A stretch of 64,000 nucleotides of DNA from Serendipita indica DSM 11827 (lineage: Eukaryota; Basidiomycota; Agaricomycetes; Sebacinales; Serendipitaceae): positions 1,273,873-1,337,872 of the forward strand of contig CAJVGD010000046.1 in assembly GCA_910890315.1 (NCBI GenBank). Reading direction: 5' to 3'. Both the position numbers and the translations under genes were made by a program. The notes beneath the pieces were generated by a model. It was given only the letters and a program-made list of their open reading frames with translations. It made no database searches and was not told where the DNA came from. Below are positions 36,316 through 47,842 of this stretch, in pieces (the first letter of the stretch is position 1; every line of letters starts with the position of its first letter).

Positions 36316-37793
36316 ATGCGTCTGTCTAGTCATTCTTTTGCATCCGCGTTGTTTCTTTCTTTCCTCGCACTGGCTGGTGCTCGACCTGTCGCAAATGAGC
36401 TGGTCGTAAGACAGGAGAATAGCAGGCGAGTCGAAACAATGGATATCAACCTTTTTAGTCTCTAACGCTTTCGATAGTCCTCCTCCCAATACGAGCTCTC
36501 CACCACCACAGTCGTCCACAAGTCCTACAGACCGGCCGTCATCCTCGTCGCCAGTCTTAACATCTGTGTCTTCTTCAACATCCTCTTCTGGATCCGGATC
36601 ATCATCGTCAGTGTTTCTCTTGCTCAACCAAACACTCACTAACGGGCCATGTAGCGTTGTGCTCACATCGCAGGCTACTATCATCTCATCCATTCCATCT
36701 GTTACGCTTCAGAGGGGCTCAGAGACCTCCCACCCGACGGAAACTCCTGTTCCGAACACACCCGCCGGGTAGGTGACCTCTCTCGCGGCGACTTGTTCCG
36801 CTAATGGCCTCTAGGTTCTTCTCCAACCGTAATGCGACAATCTTGCTTGCCGCCTCTGTTGGAGGAGTCGTAGGCGTTGTCCTTTTGCTCACCTTGTGGA
36901 TCAACTTTCGTCGTTCGTGGTACTTTCCCTGGAACAAGAAGAAGCAGCGCAACGATCCGTCTCGCTGGAGTACATACTCGTTCCGCGAAAAGCCTAGACT
37001 CCCGCTGGGTCGTACTCTCCCTCCGACTGCATCTACGGAGAGTTTTGCCAAGCACGAGGATCCGAGCCATGATGGCCACGAGAGCCATGGACACATGCAC
37101 GAGTTTGACTACAACATTCCACCCCTTCCTGAAATCCGCATTGATTCGCCGAAGAGTGCACATAGCGAAGCCGGCCGACAAGACTTCCGAAGGCCGCCTG
37201 GACTCGAGAGGTTTGGGCGGTCGAGCGGGATGATGTCTCAATACACGGTTGAGTCGGTCTACTCTCAACCTACGGATGCGGAGACACCCGAACCTTTTGC
37301 CAGAAGTGGCTCGCGGTCCTTGAAGCGCGTGACATCGAGCTCGAGTGACAATTCGCCTTTCCGATTCGACCCGCCACCACTGACCCGCAATACGCCATTA
37401 TTGCGCTCAGCTCGCTCGGATGAAGGTCATGGAGCACGAATGTACGATGCATCTGATCGGGATACGTGGGCGCGCGACTCGTTGGACCCAGTCGAGGCGA
37501 CGTTGCGCACCCTCTCTGGCGCTCGTCGTCCTGGACATGCCAAGGAGATGTCGCATTTTAGCATTGACGAAGAGGACGAAAGAGAGTACGACCGGGCTCA
37601 GCGTTCGTTGCCTAGCATCGGGTGGAAAGATACTGCCGCAAACTACGGGATGGTCCAGTCGCCCACTAGGAATCTAGCCTCTACGCTGCTAACTCCCAAG
37701 TCGCCTGCAACTCCCAAAAGCATTCTCAAGACGCCGCATTACCAGACGACGAGCTCCCGCTTGGCGCAGACGCGACAGCCATCGCGCATCTAA
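36316..37793 (+). CDS. Signal-peptide, single-helix membrane protein with a GC-AG intron
   Basis: Three exons (36316-36425, 36478-36768, 36815-37793) give 459 residues. The signal peptide reads MRLSSHSFASALFLSFLALA. A short Ser/Thr/Pro ectodomain (SSSTSSSGSGSSSS, then one NQT glycosylation site) is followed by a helix (ILLAASVGGVVGVVLLLTLW) and a basic cytoplasmic start (FRRSWYFPWNKKKQR). The tail of about 300 residues is Ser-rich with His-rich HDGHESHGHMHE. The first intron (36426-36477) starts with GCGAGT, a GC-AG intron: nearby GT donors do not keep frame while this one does. The second intron is ordinary (46 nt). No family name is recognised; the layout matches the proteins at 31332-33311 and 40542-42208. 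Confidence 0.8.
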
Positions 37794-38162
37794 ACCCCAA
37801 ATCATTGATACCGTGGTCCATTTGTACAGGTCTGACACTGTATTTACTTCATTTTTTCTTCTTTCGTTCGGTCCCCCCCTTTGGATATCCCTCTTCACTG
37901 TATCATTGCTAACGGACCGTTTCAACAAGTGATTTTTTGGATTGACTAATCGGCTAAAGAATCAACAGCGGACAGCCACTTGGCGGCACGGCTTGCCATG
38001 ATACTCGGCGTCGTGAGATATCCAGACGGCTGTGACGTTTACTCTTGGACCTCTCCACCACACGCCCTCTGCGTTTTTCTAGACGCACGGCGCGTTTCTA
38101 TACTCTACCTTCAGGAGGATTTCTATTAACAGTCACCGTCCAGGCCGTTGGCGTCATTAACG
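37794..38162. other. Intergenic region
   Basis: Spacer of about 370 bases between two plus-strand genes. It contains T/C-rich stretches near 37850-37885 and nothing that looks coding. Confidence 0.4.
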
Positions 38163-40310
38163 ATGGCCAGTTTCCAGCAACAACCATCGTATGCGCCCTC
38201 AGGAGGTGCTCCAGTCTGGAATTCTCAACCGTATGCTCAGCAATATGGCGCTCCATCGGGTCCACCACCCGCGCAATGGCAGCAGCAGGGCCAATATCCA
38301 CCCACCAACAACGGTGCGTCGGGAGGTGACCAGGGAGAGTTCGACAAGTCAAACGATGGCTACGAAAAGCCCCAGCGTTTCAAGCCAAAGAAGAAATGGA
38401 ACGATTTGCCGTTTCTCGTCTTCTTCGTCTTGACCGTACGTGAGGTATTCTCAGGTGAATCTTAGCTAATATGCATCTGTGCATCCCAGGTAGCTGGATT
38501 CGCTACTGTCAGTGGCCTGGCGCTCTACTCGTGGGTCCGGGCAAGCGGTAATGGCGGGGGCCTCGGAGGCAACTCGACAGGCAACAGGTCGATTCTAAAC
38601 GCGTATGTATAGTCAAGAATGACGTCCTCAACCTCACACTTGTCAGATCTACCGTCTATCTCTTGCTATTGACAACCGCCCTCTCCATGGTGATCACGCT
38701 CCTCTACATGGTCCTCCTTCGCGCATTCCCGAAACCTATTCTACATGTTTCACTCATTCTCACTCCGTTTGGTGCCTTGGCCATAGCCATCTACTACTTT
38801 TACGTCCGATACTACTCCGGGGCAATCATATTCATCATCTTTGTGGTCATATTCGCCTTTGTCTACATGGGATATCGACGCCGTGTACCCATGGCCGCAA
38901 TGTTCTTGCAAGTCGTCATCGACATTGCAAAGCATCACAAGATGGGAGTCTATGGGACCGCAATCATCGCCATCATCGCCCAAGCAGGACTCGGTGTATG
39001 GTTCTCCTTTACAATCATCGCAACCTACACGTAAGCAGCTCCTCCACTCTCCTCTACTTTTGTCTGACGAGCACAGTCGATGGGGTAACGCCGCTTGCCA
39101 AGTTGGTTCGTATCTATACTTGTTTATCCACATATTCTCACACCACTCCCAGGATCCTCTGTCAACAACTCGCGAACGTCTTGCACCAATGCCACGCTCA
39201 TTGGACTCATCGTGTTCGAGTTCTTTGGCTATCTCTGGATGTCACAGGTCATTGCAAACGTCACCCTTGCGACGCTTGCCGGAGGTCCGTTTGGTAGCTG
39301 GTACTACTTTGGTCCCAAAGGTAGGCCTCTTCTCGTTGGTAACTCACCAGCTCAACCCGTATAAAGGCCAAGGCATGCCGCCTCATCCGACTCGCTCTGC
39401 CTTCCTCAGAGCATCGACATTGTCCCTTGGATCCATTGCTTTTGGCTCGTTGATCGTCACCATTCTCGAACTCATCCGTGTCCTTCTCAACTTGGCCTCG
39501 CAGAGCGCCTCGCAAGATGGAAACCGTGAGTAAGAATCCTGTCAGAATGGCACATTCTCAATGTTCCTTTAGCCATCGTTGCCATCTTGGCCTGCTGCGC
39601 CGCATGCTTTGTTGGGTGTATCGAAAGCTTGGTCGAATACTTTAACAAGTATGCGTATATTGAGATTGCGCTCTACGGTATGTCGGTCGAGATATCATTG
39701 CATCTTTGCTCACGATCATCAAGGCAAACCGTATATTAAAGCTGCCAAGGATACCTGGCATTTGCTGACAGACCGCGGAATCGACGCCATCATCAATGAC
39801 ACCATCGTTGGCCTAGGTATGGCGCACTCAACAATATCCGACTCGACTGACTCGTCGCCTAGCAATGACCTGGGGAAGTTTCTTCATCGGCCTCCTATGT
39901 GTCCTCTTCTCGTATATCTACCTTCGAGGTGTGTTGCATTTTGCAAACAAGCCGCTGTCTTGACATTCCACTTGCAGCCACAAAACCAGCATACAATTCT
40001 GATGGCTCATACACGCCCGCCATCCTAGTGTATTCTTGGTTCGTTGGTTTCCAGGTTGCCCAAAGCCTCACATCTGCGATTGATGCTGGAGTTTCTACCA
40101 TGTACGTCTCCTCACAAGACTCTCTGCACAAGCTAATGCACTCTAGATTTGTCGGACTTGCGGAACACCCAGAGGTATTGCGCAATCGCTCTCCCATGCT
40201 TTTCGACGTACGTAGTTGGACAGCGAGACGTACATACTCTCTAATGCACTTCTTAGCTTATTGCTCAAAACTATCCTCAAGTCGTTCATGGTGTTCATGG
40301 TACCGTCTGA
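38163..40310 (+). CDS. PNS1: PNS1/CTL choline-transporter-like protein
   Basis: Twelve exons, each intron 44-54 nt, sum to 543 codons (542 residues; yeast Pns1 has a similar length). Exon starts are 38163, 38490, 38647, 39077, 39153, 39367, 39573, 39724, 39863, 39978, 40147 and 40257. A Gln/Pro/Gly/Tyr-rich cytosolic N-terminus precedes the KKKWNDLPFLVFFVLT helix. Later helices include ALSMVITLLYMVLLRAF, IIFIIFVVIFAFVYMGY, IGLIVFEFFGYLWMSQVIAN and IVAILACCAACFVGCIESL. The family signatures are LVEYFNKYAYIEIALYGKPY and the loop up to TWGSFFIGLLCVLFSYI, then VGFQVAQSLTSAIDAGVSTI near the end. CTL proteins sit in the plasma membrane or mitochondria; choline transport is shown for animal members, while the yeast protein's substrate is unproven. 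Confidence 0.93.
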
Positions 40311-40541
40311 GATTCTTTCAACCTCATTCAAAGGTCGATTCTGCTTCTGTGATAAACGTAATCGTGAATATAGTTTGTCTATCCATGGATGACCATATTC
40401 GGCTCCGGGCGCTCTCGGCCATTCGATAGTTGGACTCGGCCATATCCACCGCTTTCCCTTGGGCGCTACAAAGCTTGGTTTCTACAAAAAAGAGACGCGT
40501 ATCCTCTGCGTCTATCCAGCGCCCTTGAGTCCCAAACACGC

Positions 40542-42208
40542 ATGACTCTCAGAAGAATCTACTTCTTGAGCTCTCTGATCGGATTCCTGGCGTTGGGGGG
40601 CCTCACAGTTGGATATGAGCCTCTAAGAGATTCAGCCACTCATGATAACCGACCACCAGAGGCTCTAGACGACTCACTTTTGCCTCCGATTGACCCATTT
40701 CTCCTCAATCCCATCGTTCCCGGATCAAAGCGTGGTTCTCGAGAATACACTCCAGCAAATCTACTGGGAAAACGCCAGAATGTGAGTTTTCCAGTCTTGC
40801 TCAGTCGCTCTCCATTCGCATGTTTCCTCGGTCGCGCGCGCTTGCCAGCCCGTCGACGTGACTGCGATGCCTAGCGCAGGTCCTAAGCATACGCTGACAT
40901 TGATTGGATTCGGGATTCTAGAATGGAACGTGTACGCAGCCTGGATATGTGCTGGTATGTCCAATCACCGAAGCCACACCGTGCTGTGCACCCGGGTATC
41001 CGATTTGTACGTAGATGGTATCCTACACACATTTCGATTTGCTGATCAGTTCCAGGTTGCCACGAGCCCTCGGATACTTGCTGCCCTTCAGGCTCTTTCT
41101 GCCAGGGATTGCATACCTGCTGTCGGAATGGATCAACAGGCTGTGGAGAAGGTAAGGGATTTGTTAATTCATTTTCATTTCTGATCCTTTGCTAGGCTGC
41201 TGCGTTGCTGGCGTCCCGTGTTGCAATAATACTTGTTGTCCGAGCTCCGCCTATGTTTGCGATGCCAGCAGCGGGACGCCGACATGCGTAACAAACGGCA
41301 CAGTACTCGCTTCAACTTCTTCCTACAGCTCTGCTACTGTCACTTTTCCAACACAGGCTCCTACGGATACGTCTCAACCAACCAAAACCAACAACACAGC
41401 TTTGATAGCTGGCGCATCCGCGGGAGGGGCAGTCGCCCTCATACTCATTGCCCTGGGCGCATACTGCGCTCTCAAGAAGCGCCCAGCCACTCCACTTGGG
41501 ACGCAGCCCAAGGAGACTCGGATCGACTTGGCACCGACCCCGGTGCCCTACATCACTCCGAGTGCCGATAGAAGATACTCTCATATGAGTACCGTTCCAC
41601 TGGCACGACCAGCCGTACCGTCATTGGTTGGGACTCAACCCACAGTATCGACAGTTGGCTCGGTGCTCGGAGACGTGAGCACGCATGGCCCTTCCTCCGC
41701 ATACACTGGCATGGGATATACTCCATCACCAGCACCGGCAGAAACTACTGCGGCCTCCTCGCAGTCTGGTCGAGGTGCTAGTTACTATGCTAGCACGCCA
41801 ATATACGACCTCGGTGGCGTTTCAACGACATCCCAAACTTCTTCGAATCCCAATCTGGCAACCTCTTCTCAACGCCGCTCTAATACACTGAGTTCCCAGG
41901 CGGGAATCGCGAACGCAATACCTCCATGGCTCAACGGCTCGGTTGTGTCGCACGGGACAAATGACAATCCAATGCCATCGACATCCCCACCATTAGGCTC
42001 TCAAGCTGCAGTCCGAGCGGACATTTCGCCTGTCGGTTCGCCACCCCCGCCGGCATTCTCCCCGCCTCCGCTAGATCTGGGTGAGGGAGGAGTTGGGTAT
42101 GCCCCATGGGCGTACCCTCCCGAGGATATCAACTCTGGAGCCGGACGAGTTATCTCTACGGACGCTCCAAGAGATACAAAGGCTCGTCCTTCTGGTCGTC
42201 GCGTGTAA
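40542..42208 (+). CDS. Cys-rich secreted-ectodomain, single-helix membrane protein
   Basis: Four exons (40542-40781, 40922-41006, 41056-41151, 41196-42208) give 477 residues in frame. The signal peptide is RIYFLSSLIGFLALGGLTVG, followed by a propeptide-like region ending in a KRQ site. The ectodomain is packed with cysteines, many paired (PCCAPGYPICC, DTCCPSGSFCQ, HTCCRNGSTGCGE, CCVAGVPCCNNTCC), then a Ser/Thr stalk. A helix (ALIAGASAGGAVALILIALG) and an RP/Ser-rich tail follow. The CC-spaced pattern recalls small disulphide domains of fungal surface proteins, but I cannot name it. The first intron (140 nt) is longer than neighbours; an extra 31-nt exon inside it would break the frame. Confidence 0.75.
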
Positions 42209-42391
42209 TGACTATTTTTTTCCTAGGCCAACATAGTATATTTCATGAACAAAATTGACGACTCTTCGTGTATACATCGAATAGGACAAACAAGCGTTAT
42301 ACAGGTGCTAGTTAATCTACGTGATACAAGTGTACGTCAATGTGACGGGGTATTTCGATTAGATTTTTTTGCAAGAGACGGGATACTGTGA

Positions 42392-43894
42392 TTACTGTGG
42401 CCATATTCCTTCGGCTCGGAAAGAGTCGACGGTCTCCTTCACGGCGTTGGCGTCAAAGAGGGGATATTGCATGGTATAGCCTACGACCTGGCCACTCATA
42501 AGTCGTTTATATGATAAAAGATTATAAAACGGACCTTCTTAAGCTGGCTACTGTTGAGTGCGCAACCACGCTTCCCAAACTGATGCGGGAAAATATATGG
42601 GGATAATGGAGACTCGCTTGAGGAACCACTCCTATACATCTCATTCCAAGTGCGAATATGGAGCTCGTTGGCATCCTGGTTCGAGTTCAACGAATGAAAT
42701 ACACGAGTAGGACCACAAACCTCGACGACATCATTAAACTTGAGTTTGACAATTTGATGAATAATTTCATTGTGGTAACCATACTTCATTCCAAGGGCCT
42801 GTAGAGGATGAATATGGGAAGTCCAAATGAGGGCAACGACTCACGTTTGCGATTGAGCTGCATATCCGCTCTTGGTCACTGTCTCCGTCATCGGAGAGAT
42901 TAAAGACGGGAATTATAATATTGTTAGATGTAACTGCTTCTGGAACACTGGTCACCGTCTTATCTCCCGAGGGAGGGACAGAGACGCCAGCAAGCGTATC
43001 CAGCTCGGTGCGGCTCTTTGTCGACGCCCAGAGTGCAGTCGACCAAGCAGCACGCACGACATCCTGGACATGAATCGTGCACTTCTTGAGACGAGGGCCC
43101 CAGAGAGGCTTAAAGTCTTGACCGAGATACTTGTAAATGGCGCCGAGCATGATCCCAGTCGCAATGTCGGCACGTGGATAACCTGGACCGTAGGCGAATG
43201 CCTCTCTTAGAACGACCAGGGGGAGGTTTGGAACACTCGCGACAGCGCGGATCATTTCATGCCACCAGACGCCCCGAACCCCTAGTGGGCGCCAGCTGTC
43301 CACGTCGTTTTCATGGTAGGCCGACTTTTCGACCTTGTGATCGTATACTGGAGGGAGCATTCGAATATGCACCTTGACACGTTGTTGAGCCGCCTCGCGG
43401 GCAATGGTCAAGGCCACTTTGAGGGTATGCGTAATTTGAATCTCGGCGGGACGTTCAAAGGCTATATCTCCGCTGAGATCGAATATATGGGTGTATGGTC
43501 GTCCGTTTGGTGCTGGATCTGTAAAGCATCTGGCGACAGTTTCTGTGTAAACGTTAGCGACGAGAGCCGAAAGAAACAAGACTAGATATGGCCAACCTGC
43601 ATTTGTGAGATTTGCTTGTCTATATTCGACTAGGTTTGCGCGCTCCTTGATGAGTTGAGGAAAGGCCTTGGGGACATACACGGTGGGCGGGGACATTGAA
43701 TATTTATCTGCGATGCGGAGATGGTCGACCAACGGCTCTCCATTGAGTGGAACCAAGAACAAAGCGAGCACTGGGGTCAACCCGTTGGAGCCTCCTGGAA
43801 AAAGGAGCAGGCACCGTGCGTCAGCAGTCTGATGTGTATCGCGTGCGGCACTGCTGGACGTACCAAAGATCAAGACGTTTGGTTTCTGAGACAT
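42392..43894 (-). CDS. NAD(P)-binding epimerase/dehydratase-like protein
   Basis: Five exons (43894-43864, 43794-43597, 43542-42845, 42798-42535, 42487-42392) give 428 residues in frame. The N-terminus is a Rossmann strand-turn (NVLIFGGSNGLTP) with a GxxxG-like turn. The middle shows extended short-chain dehydrogenase character: THIFDLSGDIAFERPAEIQ, then HIRMLPPVYDHK and REAFAYGPGYPRADIATGIM, a YGPG motif typical of epimerase-like folds. The usual YxxxK catalytic pair is not obvious. The C-terminal exon ends AEGIWPQ. A modifier of nucleotide sugars or small metabolites is possible; the substrate is unknown. Without the 69-nt first intron the GxxG turn would be lost. Confidence 0.75.
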
Positions 43895-45289
43895 TAGAAC
43901 GGCAACAAAGGGGATATCGAAGATGCAGGGTCGCAGAAGTCGCGTAGATTGCTTGGTCCAAAAGTATCCTTGGCAGTCAAGAAAGAGGGTCGAAAACGAG
44001 AAAGACGATGCCGAGACACAAAACGAAGATTGTGGTTGGAGCTCAAGAGACGGGTTCGAGTTTGGCCGGTCGTTGCCGTGAATAACTACCTGGGATTTGT
44101 GTGGCTCAACGTTGACACGTTATGAGACCGAGATTGACGGCTTTGCTTACGAGCCAGCACCTGGTTTCATCTGGCAACTGTTCGGCCCTAGTACCCCTTA
44201 GATTTCACGGGGCCGACGGGAAAACCTCCACCGTACATTTCGGCAATGTACCTCAGGTCCCCGTAATTCCGGATAGCAAGCAAAGCTAGAATTGCATTCA
44301 CGTCGAGGATAACACAATTTGTGGCTCATCGATCTTCCGGTGCATTAGTGGCTGGTTTACTTCTTGACATCGCAGCCTGCCGGGCCACCAGAAGTTAGCC
44401 AGCTGGTGAGCAACACCTTTCCGGTTCACGTACCGCACGCAGGCCAGTTGGGGCAGTCAGTTGTCGTCGTAGACGTTCCTTGTTCACACTCGGGCTATTA
44501 TCCGGTCAATGAAATTCGGCAACAGGCGCGACGAGACTGCAAACCATGGTGGTCGCAAAAGAGTAATAGGTCGATGAGAGAAGCGAGTTCTGAGCAAACC
44601 TGGGGTCTGAGATGGTCTCCTTTTATCCGTTTCTTGGCTATAGCCTAGACCCAACGCATCACAAGGTCTCGACAAGATGATCCTGATAGAAGGACGAGTG
44701 GCGTTTTCAATTCTCAATCTTTCGACGACCAAAGTCTCGGTCCGTTGGTCTACTTAAAGAGGAATCCTCATCCTAATCAGCGGGTGTTGGCCATGTGTCT
44801 ACCGAGGCCGGTACGCGATCGTTATAGAGCTGCGACTTATCAGATAACTTCGTTGCATTCCTTTGCCTCCGCCGCTGTCGAATCTTCGGGGGTAGGCTCG
44901 TTATCAGATAGCGGCATTTGGGCCTCTTCGACTGTATTCGGCGAAACGAGGCGACGATCCGAGATGACGAGTCCCAGATTCGAATCGATTAGGAAATCTA
45001 GCCAGAAAGTGCTTAGTAAGTGATTCTCGCAGAGTGGATGCTGAACGACAATGTCATTCAAGAGCTAAGGGGAACATCCGCGCTCCCTGGGAGCTGGGGG
45101 GTTAAAAAGCGAAAGAGAACATGGAACTAATGTACCAGGAAAAAACGGACGTAGAACAGTTGGAGACAGAGCTCGCCTGCTAGGTTAAATGGGTAGAGGG
45201 GCGAGCTGTGGGTAGATGGGATCCGAACCAAAGATGAGACTGTGGAGACGTCGGGTGTATATAAAGCGTGAGGTGGTCGTCAGAGTTGG
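43895..45289. other. Intergenic region
   Basis: About 1.4 kb between the epimerase-like start and the end of the G gamma gene. Opposed short frames exist at 44364-44648 (plus), 44745-45023 (plus) and 44840-45061 (minus). None has motifs or splice support. I see nothing definite. Confidence 0.35.
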
Positions 45290-45711
45290 CTACGCTACGA
45301 CACAGTTGCATCCCGTGCTCTGCGGCTGATAGAACGGATCCTCGTTCTTTGGCAGAGGACCCCAGACGGTTGGGAGCTGGGAAATGTGAATACACGTGAT
45401 TAATATAGGCTGCTGTCAACTCACGAGGGGATCCTTGGTACTCTTGGTGTACCGAATGAGGCTCATCGACGCTTCGCTGACGCGGATTCGAGGACGGGCG
45501 AGATCGTCACGCAGACGCTGCAAGTATCGAATAGCGAGATTAACCGAGACAGGCGTGTGGGCGTAGGCGACGCGGGTAAAACCGTCAGCATGGGTCGCTC
45601 GGGGACAAATGCAAAGGACACGGAGGTCCACGGGGCGCATACCTGAATGTGCTCAGTGACTCTCCTGAGCTTGAGCTCGGACATGGACTGCTTGGGCTGG
45701 CGGCTGGACAT
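45290..45711 (-). CDS. Heterotrimeric G-protein gamma subunit
   Basis: Three exons (45711-45643, 45517-45425, 45376-45290) give 82 residues, the usual size of fungal G gamma (Ste18/GNG-1 type). The helix MSELKLRRVTEHIQ continues across the first intron into RLRDDLARPRIRVSEAS and SLIRYTKSTKDPL, the conserved fungal G gamma core, and then VWGPLPKNEDPF. The C-terminus is CNCVVA: a CaaX prenylation box (CVVA) with a neighbouring cysteine likely to be palmitoylated, so the protein would be membrane-bound with G beta. The first intron is 125 nt, the second 48 nt. It signals downstream of GPCRs in mating or nutrient pathways; a GPCR gene lies at 28367-30078. Confidence 0.92.
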
Positions 45712-46107
45712 TGTCGTAGAACGGTACGGAGGGCGGAAGGGTTCAAGGAGCGAGTACAAGCAAAAAGGGGCTTGAAGTAGACGACTGAGAAACAGATTGT
45801 TAGCGTCGTGGTGTCATGTTCAGCGACGCCCGGCCTCAGGTTCCCACACACGACGAGTCCAGCGAACGTCGTCGGCGGGGGCTGCGGGTTGCAAATAAAA
45901 TGCAGAAAACTCACTCTTTGAGAGGTTTTGGACGGGGATTTTTGTGGTCTGATGCCAGCAGCGGAGTGCGACGGCAAAGGCGGAGTCCAAAGTCTAACAA
46001 AGCAAAGTTTGTCCGACGCTCTTTTCGGGAATAGCTTTGTTAGAGTTGGAACTGCCATTTGGAGCATTTCAACCTTTGAAATTTACGACTTGTCCCGTGC
46101 CTTTGTC
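45712..46107. promoter_or_regulatory. Shared divergent promoter (G gamma / dipeptidase)
   Basis: The G gamma gene and the membrane dipeptidase gene start back to back with 396 bases between their ATG codons, so their promoters must share this region. No clear TATA box is visible. Confidence 0.5.
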
Positions 46108-47826
46108 ATGGCGGACCGGGAACCTTTGCTCTCACCGACAGATTCAGACGACGAAAGGATAACAAACCATTTACGGGGCATTCTAGATCACGACGCATAT
46201 CGCAGGCGTGTCCGCCAATGGCTTACAGCACCCTTGTTGATCCTCGTTCTCGCCGCAATGATCGTCCTTTTGTTTGTACTCGGCGGAAAGGATATTAGAG
46301 ATGAGTGGATGCTGAGAGGAGACCCTTTGACTGCTGCAAACCGCATACTCGGCGAATGGCCAGTCATTGTACGTCGCTCGCAATGTTAGACAAGATGTGT
46401 ATATTCACATACAGCAAGGACGGTCATATCGACCTCCCCATCCTCTATCGCGCTGCATTTGCCAACAACATTTCCGCCGTCAACTTGCGTCAACCGACTC
46501 TAGGTCATGTCGATATTCCTCGTCTTCGTCAAGGCCATGTGGGTGGGTTTTGGTGGAGTACTTTTGTTCCCTGTCCTACCACTATCAACGATGCCGACTT
46601 TGTCCAACCCAGCTGGCGTGTTCGGTGTGTTTTCTACATCAGTTTATTCCCATTTAACTTGCTTTTCTAGCGATACTCTGGAACAAATCGACGTTGCAAA
46701 GCTCGCCATGGAGCAATATCCAGACGTGAGCATCGTTGGTTCCATACCGGCGAGTCCACCCACCACCTCTAGGTCTTTGAGCATACCATGACGGCAGAAG
46801 GAGGCCGAAGAGCTATCCGATCCGGAAAGATTGCCGGCTGGATAGGCATTGAAGGGTACGCCGTTCGTCTTACAGGGGCATACCTTTGTCTGAGCCTCAC
46901 AGGGCTCATCAAATTGGCAACTCTCTTGCAGTCCTGCGCCAGTATTACGATCTTGGCGTTCGATACATGACCCTCACGCATACGTGCCACAATGCCTTTG
47001 CAGATTCAGGCGGATTCCTGACGCCGTTGCCCCCCTTACATTACGGACTGAGCACGTTTGGGAGAGAGCTCATTGTTGAAATGAATAGGTAAAGGGACTA
47101 CGACCTGTTGGCCTCCATCTGACGCGCAGCAGGCTTGGGATGATCATCGATCTCTCGCACACCTCGGACCAAACGGCAATTCAAGCGTTGACCCTAAGCC
47201 GCGCACCTGTCATATGGAGCCATAGCAGCTCTAGGGAAGTCTGGAATGTCGCACGGTACGTCTGTCATCCCAACAACTGGGCGTCGCCGACACGTCTTTT
47301 CTAGCAACGTTCCCAACGAGATTCTCGCACGAATCGGACTCGGAGAGGGTAAACGTGACGCAGTCGTCATGATCAACTTTGCTCCCTACTTTGTAGCCGA
47401 AAAGGGAATGGCAACTGTCGAAATAGTGGCAGACCATGTCGAAATGGTGGCCAATGTCGCAGGACGGATGCAGTAGGCGGACGAATGGCTCGTCATCTTT
47501 TTACTCATGACGTATCACAGCGTCGGAATTGGCTCAGACTTTGATGGCATCGAGGCAACACCCAAGGGTCTAGAGGATGTGTCCAAATACCCAAACTTGG
47601 TACGTTCGGATGTTGACTACTTACTTAACTGACGCAACGATAGTTTGCCGAGTTGATCCGCCGAGGTTGGTCGGTTACTGACCTTGCTGGTCTCGCAGGC
47701 GGCAACTTTCTCCGAGTTTTGAGCAAAGTAGAGGCAGTCTCGCGGGCAATGAAGCATGAAGGCACTAGACCCAGCATGGAGCTCTATGCAAAGCGACCAG
47801 ATTTACCCATGCACGAATATCTGTAA
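46108..47826 (+). CDS. Membrane dipeptidase (peptidase family M19)
   Basis: It hydrolyses dipeptides with a two-zinc site. Nine exons with introns of 44-50 nt total 448 codons (447 residues). Unlike the animal enzyme, which has a GPI anchor, it has an N-terminal membrane segment ([19 protein letters not shown]) after a short cytosolic start. Zinc-binding motifs are present: DGHIDLP (HxD), the [11 protein letters not shown] glutamate region, [14 protein letters not shown], then [10 protein letters not shown] and [20 protein letters not shown], and [11 protein letters not shown] near the end. The order and length match fungal M19 enzymes. The stop lies only 16 bases from the stop of the convergent Rho-type gene, so 3' untranslated regions should overlap. 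Confidence 0.93.
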
Positions 47827-47842
47827 AGTTCTATTAGATTGG

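Noticed and set aside
40782-40921. Additional 31-nt exon inside the first intron of the Cys-rich gene
   Set aside because: Good splice sites exist, but including it breaks the frame into the cysteine-rich exons.
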